Positions 39,828-47,053 of a DNA stretch of 64,000 nucleotides are shown here, one piece after another. The position numbers were made by a program, and so were the translations under genes. Within the stretch, counting starts at the first letter, position 1. Each line of letters begins with the position of its first letter. Origin of the DNA: Ralstonia sp. RRA (GTDB lineage: Bacteria > Pseudomonadota > Gammaproteobacteria > Burkholderiales > Burkholderiaceae). The notes below the pieces were generated by a model, which saw only the letters and a program-made list of their open reading frames with translations, did no database searches and was not told the DNA's origin. The stretch spans positions 2,232,001 through 2,296,000 of the forward strand of contig NZ_CP146091.1 in the NCBI RefSeq assembly GCF_037023145.1, given 5' to 3'.

Positions 39828-40703
39828 TCAGATCGTCAGCATGTCTTCCTGACCCGCATTGGCGCTGCGCAGCCCTTCTGCCCAGCCCTTGGTCGGCAGC
39901 TTGAGCGAGGCTTGCAATGCAGCAGCCCGCTCCTTCACCGCATCCCAGCTCACCTGCAGCGGCGGCCCGTTGAAGGCCAGCGCAATCACATTGCCGTCGT
40001 GCACTTCGGGGAAGACGAGCACGCGGTTGTCGAATGCATCGCAGATGCGCTCGATGTTGCGCGGGAAGCTGGTGTGGTCGCCAAACAGGTTGATGGTCAT
40101 CACACCGGGCGATCGCAGCACCTGGCGGCAAGCCTTATAGAACGCAGGCGTATCGAGTACCGGCCCGCGGGCCGTGGCGTCGTACAGATCGATCTGCAGC
40201 GCGTCGACGGTGCCGTGGTGGCTGGCGTCCATTACCCAGTCGTAGGCGTCCTGCTCCAGCACACTCAGGCGCGCATCGTTGAACGGCATGTTGAACATGC
40301 TGTGCGCGGCGACGATCACGGAAGGATTCAATTCCACTGCCGTGACCTGCGCGGGTGCCAGCTGGCGGTGGCAGAACTTGGTCAGCGCGGCGGCACCGAG
40401 CCCCAATTGCACGACATGGAAATCCGGTCGCGATGCCGGATCCAGGAAGAGCATCCACGCCATCATCTGCTGGGCATATTCCAGCTCAATGGCATCTGGC
40501 TTGGACAGACGCATCGCGCCCTGCACCCACTCGGTGCCGAAGTGCAGGTAGCGCACGCCCGCCAGTTCAGAGAACGTGACCGGGGCAAAGCGCGGGGCCA
40601 TGCGCTTGGGTTCGTCATCGTGGTTCATGCGGTCTTCGCGCTTGGCGCGAGCAGGACGGCGCGAGGCCACGGCCTCGATGGATTTGCGTTTCAACAGCGT
40701 CAT
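39828..40703 (-). CDS. Spermidine synthase-like methyltransferase-fold protein
   Basis: A 291-residue protein with a Rossmann fold of the polyamine aminopropyltransferase type: VVQLGLGAAALTKFCHRQ (nucleotide-binding glycine motif), VTAVELNPSVIVAAHSMF, and IDLYDATARGPVLDTPAFYK in the position of the family's active-site loop. It lacks the N-terminal tetramerisation domain of classical SpeE, so polyamine synthesis is uncertain. The start MTLLKRKSIEAV (40,703) lies 8 bases after the upstream gene; MNHDDEPKRM at 40,628 is an alternative. Confidence 0.8.
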   Translation of the reverse strand: MTLLKRKSIEAVASRRPARAKREDRMNHDDEPKRMAPRFAPVTFSELAGVRYLHFGTEWVQGAMRLSKPDAIELEYAQQMMAWMLFLDPASRPDFHVVQLGLGAAALTKFCHRQLAPAQVTAVELNPSVIVAAHSMFNMPFNDARLSVLEQDAYDWVMDASHHGTVDALQIDLYDATARGPVLDTPAFYKACRQVLRSPGVMTINLFGDHTSFPRNIERICDAFDNRVLVFPEVHDGNVIALAFNGPPLQVSWDAVKERAAALQASLKLPTKGWAEGLRSANAGQEDMLTI

Positions 40704-40711
40704 AAAGCGGA

Positions 40712-41470
40712 TCAACGGGAAGAAGTCTGGGCTGCCTGCGCGCGCTGCAGCCATTCACGGTTGTGGTCTTTGGCGTAGCGCGTCCAGTGCTTGGCGTCGC
40801 GCAGGATCTCGTCAAACAACGTTTGGGCGCGTTGCTTGTCGGCATCGTTGTTCTGGGCGAGCAGCCATTCGCCGAACAGGCAGCGGGCAGCGGCATCGTT
40901 GGCGTAGGTCAGGGCCTGCTCGAATGCGTCGCGGGTGTTGGGTGCGTTGATGGCGGCCAGTGCGCGCGCATAGAGCAGCGTCGGGTCGGGTTGCTGGCGT
41001 GTCACGCGGTGCGCCTCGAACAGCGTCTCCAGGGTGCCCTTGGCGAGCGCCGCATCGCCAGTGGCGAACTGTGCGCGGGCCAGTCCCAGCAGCACCGCCG
41101 AATCACCTGCAAACGGGCCGGTGGCCGCTTGCTCGAAATGTTGGCGCGCCTCTTTGGCGTCGCCCGCCTCCAGCAGCGCTTCGCCCAGGCGCAGGCGGTG
41201 CTGCACGGTCGGCGCGCGATCGAAATCGTTGCGTGCCTCACGCACGGCGCGGTTGGGGTCGATCAGTTGGGTGACAGCGCGGCTCGCTACACGGGCGCCG
41301 CGCGAGTGGCGCATCCCGGGCAGGTAGATGGCGAAGAAGTACACCACGCTGCCCAGCAGCGGAAACGCAAACAGGATGAACAGCCAGTACATGTTCTGGT
41401 TGCTGCGCACCACGTGCACGGCAAAGAACAGCGCGACGATGACGTGAAACCCGATTCCAAGAAACGGCAT
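40712..41470 (-). CDS. TPR-repeat membrane protein
   Basis: A 252-residue protein with two N-terminal membrane helices (GIGFHVIVALFFAVHVV and WLFILFAFPLLGSVVYFFAI) followed by a helical region of degenerate tetratricopeptide repeats (RLRLGEALLEAGDAKEARQH, LLGLARAQFATGDAALAKGT). The repeat domain probably scaffolds partner proteins. It is the first gene of a pair with the spermidine-synthase-like gene on the minus strand. No partner is identified. Confidence 0.85.
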   Translation of the reverse strand: MPFLGIGFHVIVALFFAVHVVRSNQNMYWLFILFAFPLLGSVVYFFAIYLPGMRHSRGARVASRAVTQLIDPNRAVREARNDFDRAPTVQHRLRLGEALLEAGDAKEARQHFEQAATGPFAGDSAVLLGLARAQFATGDAALAKGTLETLFEAHRVTRQQPDPTLLYARALAAINAPNTRDAFEQALTYANDAAARCLFGEWLLAQNNDADKQRAQTLFDEILRDAKHWTRYAKDHNREWLQRAQAAQTSSR

Positions 41471-41609
41471 GTTGAGGCCCGGTAACAGAAATGTGCCGAC
41501 ACCCCCGCGCCGGCCACGGGCGCGATTGTGACAGATGCGCGGGCACGCGGCCGTGACCGCTCCTTAACGTTTGCGAGTCGAGTACGGGCAAAGCCTTATG
41601 TAACCGCCC

Positions 41610-41638
41610 TTGACAGTCAATTAACCCATTGGTTAAAT
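41610..41638 (+). promoter_or_regulatory. Promoter of the ArsR gene
   Basis: TTGACA (41,610-41,615) and TTAAAT (41,633-41,638) are 17 bases apart. The predicted transcription start falls at or next to the A of the ATG at 41,645, so the mRNA would be leaderless or nearly so. No Shine-Dalgarno is visible. Confidence 0.7.
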
Positions 41639-41640
41639 GA
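41617..41640. promoter_or_regulatory. Candidate ArsR autoregulatory operator
   Basis: TCAATTAACC and GGTTAAATGA flank CATT, with 9 of 10 positions complementary. The palindrome fills the spacer and -10 of the promoter, so a bound dimer would block transcription. Confidence 0.7.
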
Positions 41641-41644
41641 AGTC

Positions 41645-42016
41645 ATGCCGACATCTGACGACGCCCTCTCGACCGTATTCGCCGCCCTGGCCGACCCAAC
41701 CCGCCGCGCGATACTTGCGCGCCTGGCGGAAGGCGAAGCCCCGGTTAGCGAACTCGCCCGCCCGTTCGACATGTCCGCCCCGGCCATTTCCAAGCACCTG
41801 CGCGTGCTGGCCGAAGCCGGGCTGATCGAGCGCGAAATCAACGCGCGCTGGCGCATCTGCCATCTGCGCCCCGGCGCCCTGCGCGATGCGCACGGCTGGC
41901 TGGAGCGCTATCGCCAGCATTGGGAAGGCAACCTGGACCGCCTGGTTGCGTTTGTCGAGCAAGCCCACGCCGCGTCTGCGCCCCCGGACGCGAACACCCC
42001 ATCCACCAAGGACTGA
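41645..42016 (+). CDS. ArsR-family regulator
   Basis: A 123-residue winged-helix regulator: LSTVFAALADPTRRAILARL, LARPFDMSAPAISKHLRVLA (recognition helix) and EAGLIEREINARWRICHLRP. No CxC metal-sensing box is present, so it belongs to the non-metal group that often sits next to SRPBCC/AHSA1 genes. That fits here: the next gene, 22 bases on, begins with an SRPBCC domain. The frame is open upstream to 41,528, but ATG 41,645 matches the family start. Confidence 0.93.
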   Translation: MPTSDDALSTVFAALADPTRRAILARLAEGEAPVSELARPFDMSAPAISKHLRVLAEAGLIEREINARWRICHLRPGALRDAHGWLERYRQHWEGNLDRLVAFVEQAHAASAPPDANTPSTKD

Positions 42017-42038
42017 CAACCGACACCCGGAGACGACC

Positions 42039-43121
42039 ATGGACCGCGCCGCCACTTTCGAACTGGAGATGACCCGCCATATCCGCGCACCGCGCGAGCG
42101 GGTCTTCGATGCCTTTACCGATCAGGCTGCGCTCGCGGTCTGGCACTGCCCGCGGGGCATGGGCGTGGTCGAAGCCAGCGCCGATGCACGCGTCGGCGGC
42201 CAATACCGCATCGTCATGGGCGCCCGCGATGGCGAGCAGCACGTGGCACATGGCGAATACCAGTTGCTCGACCGCGCCAACTTTCTCGCCTACACCTGGG
42301 GCTGGGAATCCGGCGAATTGCCGGCCAGCGCCCGCACGCTCATTGAAGTCACCCTCACCGACCAGGACGGCGGTACGCGTCTGCACATGCGTCATAGCGG
42401 CTTCCCCGACGAGCCCACGCGCGATTCGCACAATGGCGGCTGGCAATCCGTCTTCAACCGGCTGAGCGACTACCTGGACCCCGAAGGCAGCGCCGGCACG
42501 CTCACCGTCTATGGCAATCCACGCAGCACCTACTGCCGCACGGTGCGCATGGCGCTTGAGGAAAAAGGCCTGCGCTACAAACTCGACCCACTCACCCCGC
42601 ATACGCCCGAACTGCTTGAGCACAATCCCTTCGGCCGCGTACCGGCATTCAGCGACGGGCCGATCGAGTTCTACGAAACGCGGGCCATTCTCAGCTATGT
42701 CAATGAAGCCTTCGACGGCCCGAGCCTGATACCGCAGACCGGCCCCACCGCCCGCGCCCGCAACGAGCAGTGGATCAGCCTGATCAACTGCCATGCGTAT
42801 GACGCGATGGTGCGCCGGTACGTGCTGCAGTACGTCTTCCCCAAAGGCGCTGACGGCCAGCCGGATCGCAAGGTAATCGACGCCGCCGTGCCTGAAATCG
42901 CCGCGCAGCTCGACGCGCTGGAACTGGCCTATGGCGAGCGCGACTACCTCGTCGGCAACACAGTATCGATGGCCGATCTGTTCTTCGCGCCGATCGCCAT
43001 GTATCTGGAGATGTTTCCCGAAACCAAGGCGCTGCTGGATGCGCGCCCCAACATCCAGCGTGGGCAGGCCGCCATGCGTGCACGGCCCAGCTACGCCGCC
43101 ACGATGCCGCAGCTCGGCTAA
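42039..43121 (+). CDS. SRPBCC (AHSA1-like) domain fused to glutathione S-transferase
   Basis: A 360-residue two-domain protein. Residues 1-148 are an SRPBCC/AHSA1 domain (ELEMTRHIRAPRERVFDAFT, then EVTLTDQDGGTRLHMRHSGF). After a short Gly/Ser linker (YLDPEGSAGT), residues 154-360 are a GST with the thioredoxin-fold start TVYGNPRSTYCRTVRMALEE, the glutathione-binding cis-Pro and ESR-like FGRVPAFSDGPIEFYETRAI, and a helical C-terminal domain. These domains are normally separate proteins. The frame is continuous, with no stop between them. It is probably controlled by the ArsR regulator upstream; the substrate is unknown. Confidence 0.88.
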   Translation: MDRAATFELEMTRHIRAPRERVFDAFTDQAALAVWHCPRGMGVVEASADARVGGQYRIVMGARDGEQHVAHGEYQLLDRANFLAYTWGWESGELPASARTLIEVTLTDQDGGTRLHMRHSGFPDEPTRDSHNGGWQSVFNRLSDYLDPEGSAGTLTVYGNPRSTYCRTVRMALEEKGLRYKLDPLTPHTPELLEHNPFGRVPAFSDGPIEFYETRAILSYVNEAFDGPSLIPQTGPTARARNEQWISLINCHAYDAMVRRYVLQYVFPKGADGQPDRKVIDAAVPEIAAQLDALELAYGERDYLVGNTVSMADLFFAPIAMYLEMFPETKALLDARPNIQRGQAAMRARPSYAATMPQLG

Positions 43122-43137
43122 CCAACGCCCCATGAAA

Positions 43138-43176
43138 AACGCCGGCGCCTCTGATCAGGCCGCCGGCGTTGTCTTT
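43138..43176 (+). terminator. Terminator-like hairpin after the SRPBCC-GST gene
   Basis: AACGCCGGCG (43,138-43,147) pairs with CGCCGGCGTT (43,161-43,170) over a 13-base loop. The following GTCTTT is a weak T tract. Confidence 0.65.
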
Positions 43177-43193
43177 GCGGTGAAGTGCTTCGT

Positions 43194-43703
43194 TCAGGGG
43201 CGCCCGAGGTAATCAAACTTGCCAATCTCCACACCGTTGTGGCGCAGCAGCGCGTAGGCCATGGAGATGTGGAAATAGAAATTCGGCAGCATGAAGCCAC
43301 GCAGGTAATCGATGCCGCTGAACTGCAGCTCGCCCTTCGGAGACTTGAGCGTGACCGTGCGGTCTTCGCTGCCGACAAACGCCGCCGGGTCGACGCTGTT
43401 GACATACTCCAGCGTCTTGGCGATGCGCGCCTTCAATTCCGGAATGGTCGCCTCGACATCCGGGTATGACGGCGGCTCGGCACCCGACAGGCGCGCCGCG
43501 GCGCCCTTGGCCTGATCGCAGGCAATCTGCACCTGACGCGTGAATGGATGCATGTCCGGCGCCAGGCGCGCGGTCATGAGGTTGGCGGGATCGAATTTCT
43601 TCGCCTCTGCATAGGCAGCCGCCTTGTCGAGCAACGCCGAGAGATTGCCCAGCATGCGGTTGGCAGTCGGCACCAGAAATTCGTACATCGACGGGGTGGT
43701 CAT
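43194..43703 (-). CDS. DUF1993 family protein
   Basis: A 169-residue helical protein beginning MTTPSMYEFLVPTANRMLGN, with SPKGELQFSGIDYLRGFMLP and NFYFHISMAYALLRHNGVEI near the end. This is the DUF1993 family, a four-helix DinB-like fold with conserved histidines; its function is not assigned. The longer frame upstream was rejected as not conserved. Confidence 0.9.
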   Translation of the reverse strand: MTTPSMYEFLVPTANRMLGNLSALLDKAAAYAEAKKFDPANLMTARLAPDMHPFTRQVQIACDQAKGAAARLSGAEPPSYPDVEATIPELKARIAKTLEYVNSVDPAAFVGSEDRTVTLKSPKGELQFSGIDYLRGFMLPNFYFHISMAYALLRHNGVEIGKFDYLGRP

Positions 43704-44112
43704 CAGCAAAACGCTCCTTGGGGTCCATCCATGGTGGCCAGCCGCCCGTGTCCTCCGGACTTGCCAGCCGCTGCGCATGGGTGCGCTGGCGACAGTGTAG
43801 GCGGAGCGCTGAATGATTGCTCAACAGTGACACGCGCCCCGCCATGAGGCGCCTGGCACAAGGTGCGTATCAGCGCCAGCGTACCGGTGCGCAGGATGCG
43901 GCGTGGCTATTGCCTGGGCAGGCACGGGGCCAACGACAGCCCCGGTCCAACACTTCAAATGACACGACACGTTCCAGCACGAGCGTGCATCCCAAACCAA
44001 CGCCAACATCGAAACGTCATGGCGCATATTGCTGCACTGACCAGCACACGGAGATGCAATTGAGGCGCTACCTCAACGTCGGCACCATCGTTGTCCGGAT
44101 GGCTCGGTGGCC
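43704..44112. other. Gene-poor gap
   Basis: About 410 bases with no supported gene. A 123-codon open frame on the plus strand (43,817-44,188) is rich in Arg, Gln, Ser and Thr, lacks a ribosome-binding site and overlaps the thioesterase gene. I see no terminator or RNA-like structure that stands out. Confidence 0.6.
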
Positions 44113-44556
44113 TTACTCCGCCCAGTTCACCTTCGGGAACCGACCCGCAAACCCCTCCGGCATCGCCACCACCTTCTTGTCCGCATAGTCGAAGAATACA
44201 AAGCCTGACTTGGCCATGGCGATCAGCGTGTCGTCGGCCGGGCGCGTGATGCGGAAGATGATGTCGCCGCCGTACTTGTTGAAGTCCATCACCCCCACCT
44301 CGAACAGCAGTTGATCACGCGCATGTGCCTCGTTGCGATACATGGTTGCGAGGTCCGTCACGATGATGCCGCTGCCTTGATGGCTCACATCCTCACGGGC
44401 GAATTCATGGAGGAAGCGTGCCCGTGCCTCGGAAATCATCGAGATCATCGAGTCATTGGCAAGATGGTTGGCCGAGTTGATATCGGTCACGCGCACCGTC
44501 AGATGCGTGGCATAGCAGAACTGATCAGCCGGTAGGTCGAGTTTGAGACGGGCCAT
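44113..44556 (-). CDS. Hotdog-fold acyl-CoA thioesterase (4HBT type)
   Basis: A 147-residue protein with the hotdog-fold pattern HLTVRVTDINSANHLANDSM, MYRNEAHARDQLLFEVGVMD and MAKSGFVFFDYADKKVVAMP. The DINxANHxxN segment occupies the place of the YxDxDxxGHVNN motif of the 4HBT/YbgC group, so thioesterase activity on a CoA substrate is likely. The start MARLKLDLPADQ was chosen over the longer frame. It is followed on the same strand by nothing close. Confidence 0.87.
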   Translation of the reverse strand: MARLKLDLPADQFCYATHLTVRVTDINSANHLANDSMISMISEARARFLHEFAREDVSHQGSGIIVTDLATMYRNEAHARDQLLFEVGVMDFNKYGGDIIFRITRPADDTLIAMAKSGFVFFDYADKKVVAMPEGFAGRFPKVNWAE

Positions 44557-44708
44557 GGTGGGAGTAGCAGGAATGGATTGGACGGCGCACCGGCAAGGCA
44601 CCCCTCATACGAGAGGCGTCGACTCGGATTCACTCACGCTTCTGAGCGGTGCACCCAGTCAATATCGCGGACGAAAAGCGCATTTTCAGGGGGAACACTC
44701 AATCTGCC

Positions 44709-45170
44709 TTAGGCATCATCCCGCACCGGCAACGCGGTCGAATACTTGATCTGTTCCATTGCGAACGATGCGCTCACATCGGACAACGGCACCGCCTTGA
44801 TGAGTTGCTTGTAGATGCGGTCGTAGTCTTCGATGCCCGTCACGGCGACGCGCAACATGTAGTCGATGTCCCCGCTCATCCGATAGACCTCGACCACCTC
44901 CGGCATCTCACTCACCACCTGTGTGAAACGCTGCGCCCACTTCTCCGTGTGCTGATCGGTACGCACCGCAACGAACACCGTGGTACCGACCCCCAGCTTG
45001 CGCGCATCGCACAGCGCCACCTGCGCCCGGATGACGCCCGTCTCCTTGAGACGTTGCACCCGCTTCCAGCACGGCGTCTGCGAGAGATTCACCCGTTGCG
45101 CGAGTTCCGCAATGGGCAGGGTCACATCGGCCTGCAACAACCTCAGCAACTCGCGGTCAATGGCGTCCAT
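44709..45170 (-). CDS. Lrp/AsnC-family regulator
   Basis: A 153-residue feast/famine regulator. The N-terminal helix-turn-helix is in AELAQRVNLSQTPCWKRVQR, and the C-terminal RAM domain has YRMSGDIDYMLRVAVTGIED, the ligand-binding region. It is transcribed divergently from the cysteine desulfurase fusion, 145 bases away. Regulators of this kind next to desulfurase or amino-acid genes often sense the amino acid being broken down; cysteine is a reasonable guess here. Confidence 0.93.
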   Translation of the reverse strand: MDAIDRELLRLLQADVTLPIAELAQRVNLSQTPCWKRVQRLKETGVIRAQVALCDARKLGVGTTVFVAVRTDQHTEKWAQRFTQVVSEMPEVVEVYRMSGDIDYMLRVAVTGIEDYDRIYKQLIKAVPLSDVSASFAMEQIKYSTALPVRDDA

Positions 45171-45184
45171 TTTTTGGCAAGAAA

Positions 45185-45219
45185 AATATTTCTAGATATT
45201 CGCAATTCTAAGAAATATT
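45185..45219. promoter_or_regulatory. Inverted repeat in the Lrp/desulfurase intergenic region
   Basis: AATATTTCT (45,185-45,193) and AGAAATATT (45,211-45,219) are perfectly complementary 9-base arms with a 17-base spacer in an AT-rich segment just upstream of the lrp-type gene. It suits an Lrp-family dimer site. Confidence 0.65.
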
Positions 45220-45315
45220 CATCCCCATGAGTAGGCATTTATCAGGGACTTTGAATTATTTTTCCGGGTCGTTCGCCGTATCATTTCTTCGCCCCTACCG
45301 CAGCAAGAGAACGAC

Positions 45316-46812
45316 ATGAGCGACAGCAACACGATGCACTACCTCGACTACGCAGCCACCACGCCGGCCGACCCCCGCGTGATCGCCGCGATGACTGCCT
45401 GCCTTGGCATCGATGGTGCATTCGGCAACCCGGCATCGAGCTCACACGCGACCGGGCGACGCGCGAAGAACCAGGTCGAGCAAGCACGCGAACAGGTTGC
45501 CGCGCTCATTGGCGCAGATGCCGACGAGATCATCTGGACATCCGGCGCCACCGAATCCAACAACCTCGCCCTGAAGGGCTACGCGGACACCGCCACCGGC
45601 AAGCGCCACCTGATCACCAGCCGCATCGAACACAAGGCCATTCTGGACACGATGGCGCACCTGTCGACGCGCGGCCCATCGGCAGTCTCGGTGACGTATC
45701 TCTCACCGACCGCACAGGGTGAAATTACCGCTGACGCCGTGGCCGCCGCGATGACGCCGGAGACGGGTCTCGTCTCGCTCATGCTGGTGAACAACGAGCT
45801 TGGCACGCTGACCGACATCCGTGCGATCGCGCAGATCGTGCACGCTGCGGGCGCGCTGTTCCATGTCGATGCAGCACAGGCACTAGGCAAGACGCCGATT
45901 GACGTGCGTGCGCTCGGGATCGACATGCTGTCGATGTCGGCACACAAGTTCTATGGCCCCAAGGGCATCGGCGCGCTGTACGTCCGCCGCGATATTGCAG
46001 ATCGCATTGCGCCGCAGATGCATGGTGGCGGACACGAGCGCGGCCTGCGCTCAGGCACGCTGGCAACACATCAGATCGTCGGCATGGGGGTCGCGTGCGC
46101 ACTGGCGGCCGAAGAGATCGAGAGCGAAACCACTCGGATTGCGGCGCTCAGCCAGCGACTGAAGACGTCGGTGCTCGCCCTTGGCGATGTGGTCCACAAC
46201 GGTGACGTTGCGCTGCGCATCCCTCACACCCTGAGCTTGACGGTCAATACGCCCGGCTTCTTCCCGTTCATGCTGGGCGACGATCTTGCCGTGTCATCCA
46301 CGTCGGCATGCAACTCGGCTGCTGGCACGCCATCGCACGTGTTGTCGGCAATGGGCCTGGATGCGGACGCAGCGGGTCGCACCGTGCGCATCAGCCTCGG
46401 TCGTTTTACGACGGAGCAAGACATCGACTTTGCCATCGCGTGTTTTCAACGCGCCATCACGCAATGCCGGTCCACCGCATCCAATGGCATGGCCGCCTCC
46501 CGACAAATCACGCCCGCGGATCTGAAAGCGATTCGCAGCGCAGGTTTCCGCTCCGTGATCTGCAATCGCCCGGATGGCGAGAGCACCGATCAGCCTGCCT
46601 TTGAAGAGATTGCGGCAGCCGCCCGCGAATTGAGCCTGGAGGCACGTTACTTACCGGTTGTGCCGAATCACATCGGCACGGCAGAAGTCGACGCGTTTGG
46701 CGCGTTGGTTGATGCACTGCCCAAGCCCATTCTCGCCTACTGCAGAAGCGGGAACCGCGCCGCAATCCTCTGGAACAGCCTGGTGGATCAGCGTAAGCGC
46801 AGCTCCCGCTAG
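45316..46812 (+). CDS. Cysteine desulfurase fused to a DUF442/rhodanese-like domain
   Basis: A 498-residue fusion. Residues 1-385 are an IscS/NifS-type desulfurase: YLDYAATTPADPRVIAAM, cofactor His106 in SRIEHKAILD, PLP Lys211 in SMSAHKFYGPKG, and catalytic Cys332 in SSTSACNSAAGTPSHVL. Residues 395-498 match the DUF442 (TIGR01244) sulfurtransferase/phosphatase-like family, with the start QITPADLKAIRSAGFRSVIC and an active-site loop C476-RSGNRA. A persulfide made by the first domain could pass to Cys476. It is a second desulfurase besides IscS and is divergent from an Lrp-type regulator. Confidence 0.9.
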   Translation: MSDSNTMHYLDYAATTPADPRVIAAMTACLGIDGAFGNPASSSHATGRRAKNQVEQAREQVAALIGADADEIIWTSGATESNNLALKGYADTATGKRHLITSRIEHKAILDTMAHLSTRGPSAVSVTYLSPTAQGEITADAVAAAMTPETGLVSLMLVNNELGTLTDIRAIAQIVHAAGALFHVDAAQALGKTPIDVRALGIDMLSMSAHKFYGPKGIGALYVRRDIADRIAPQMHGGGHERGLRSGTLATHQIVGMGVACALAAEEIESETTRIAALSQRLKTSVLALGDVVHNGDVALRIPHTLSLTVNTPGFFPFMLGDDLAVSSTSACNSAAGTPSHVLSAMGLDADAAGRTVRISLGRFTTEQDIDFAIACFQRAITQCRSTASNGMAASRQITPADLKAIRSAGFRSVICNRPDGESTDQPAFEEIAAAARELSLEARYLPVVPNHIGTAEVDAFGALVDALPKPILAYCRSGNRAAILWNSLVDQRKRSSR

Positions 46813-47053
46813 CGCGCGTCCTGGGCCATGCCCGGCAAGTCCAGGCCGCAGGCCCGTTGTCCGCAAATTCGATCATCCACACGCCACCTGCGGCAGCGTT
46901 CTTTCTACGACAGGTTCAAGGCTTTAACTGGTCGTTTGACTGACGGCGGTGCCCGTTGCCACGGTCAACCACAAGCGCATCGGCACCCGCCCTGTCGAGC
47001 CGGTGCCGACTGCCCCAGATGGGGCCGCGCCAGCGGGCGCTCGCCTTGGTGAA

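Noticed and set aside
43817-44188. 123-codon open frame between DUF1993 and the thioesterase
   Set aside because: Biased toward Arg/Gln/Ser/Thr, overlaps the thioesterase gene, and lacks a ribosome-binding site.
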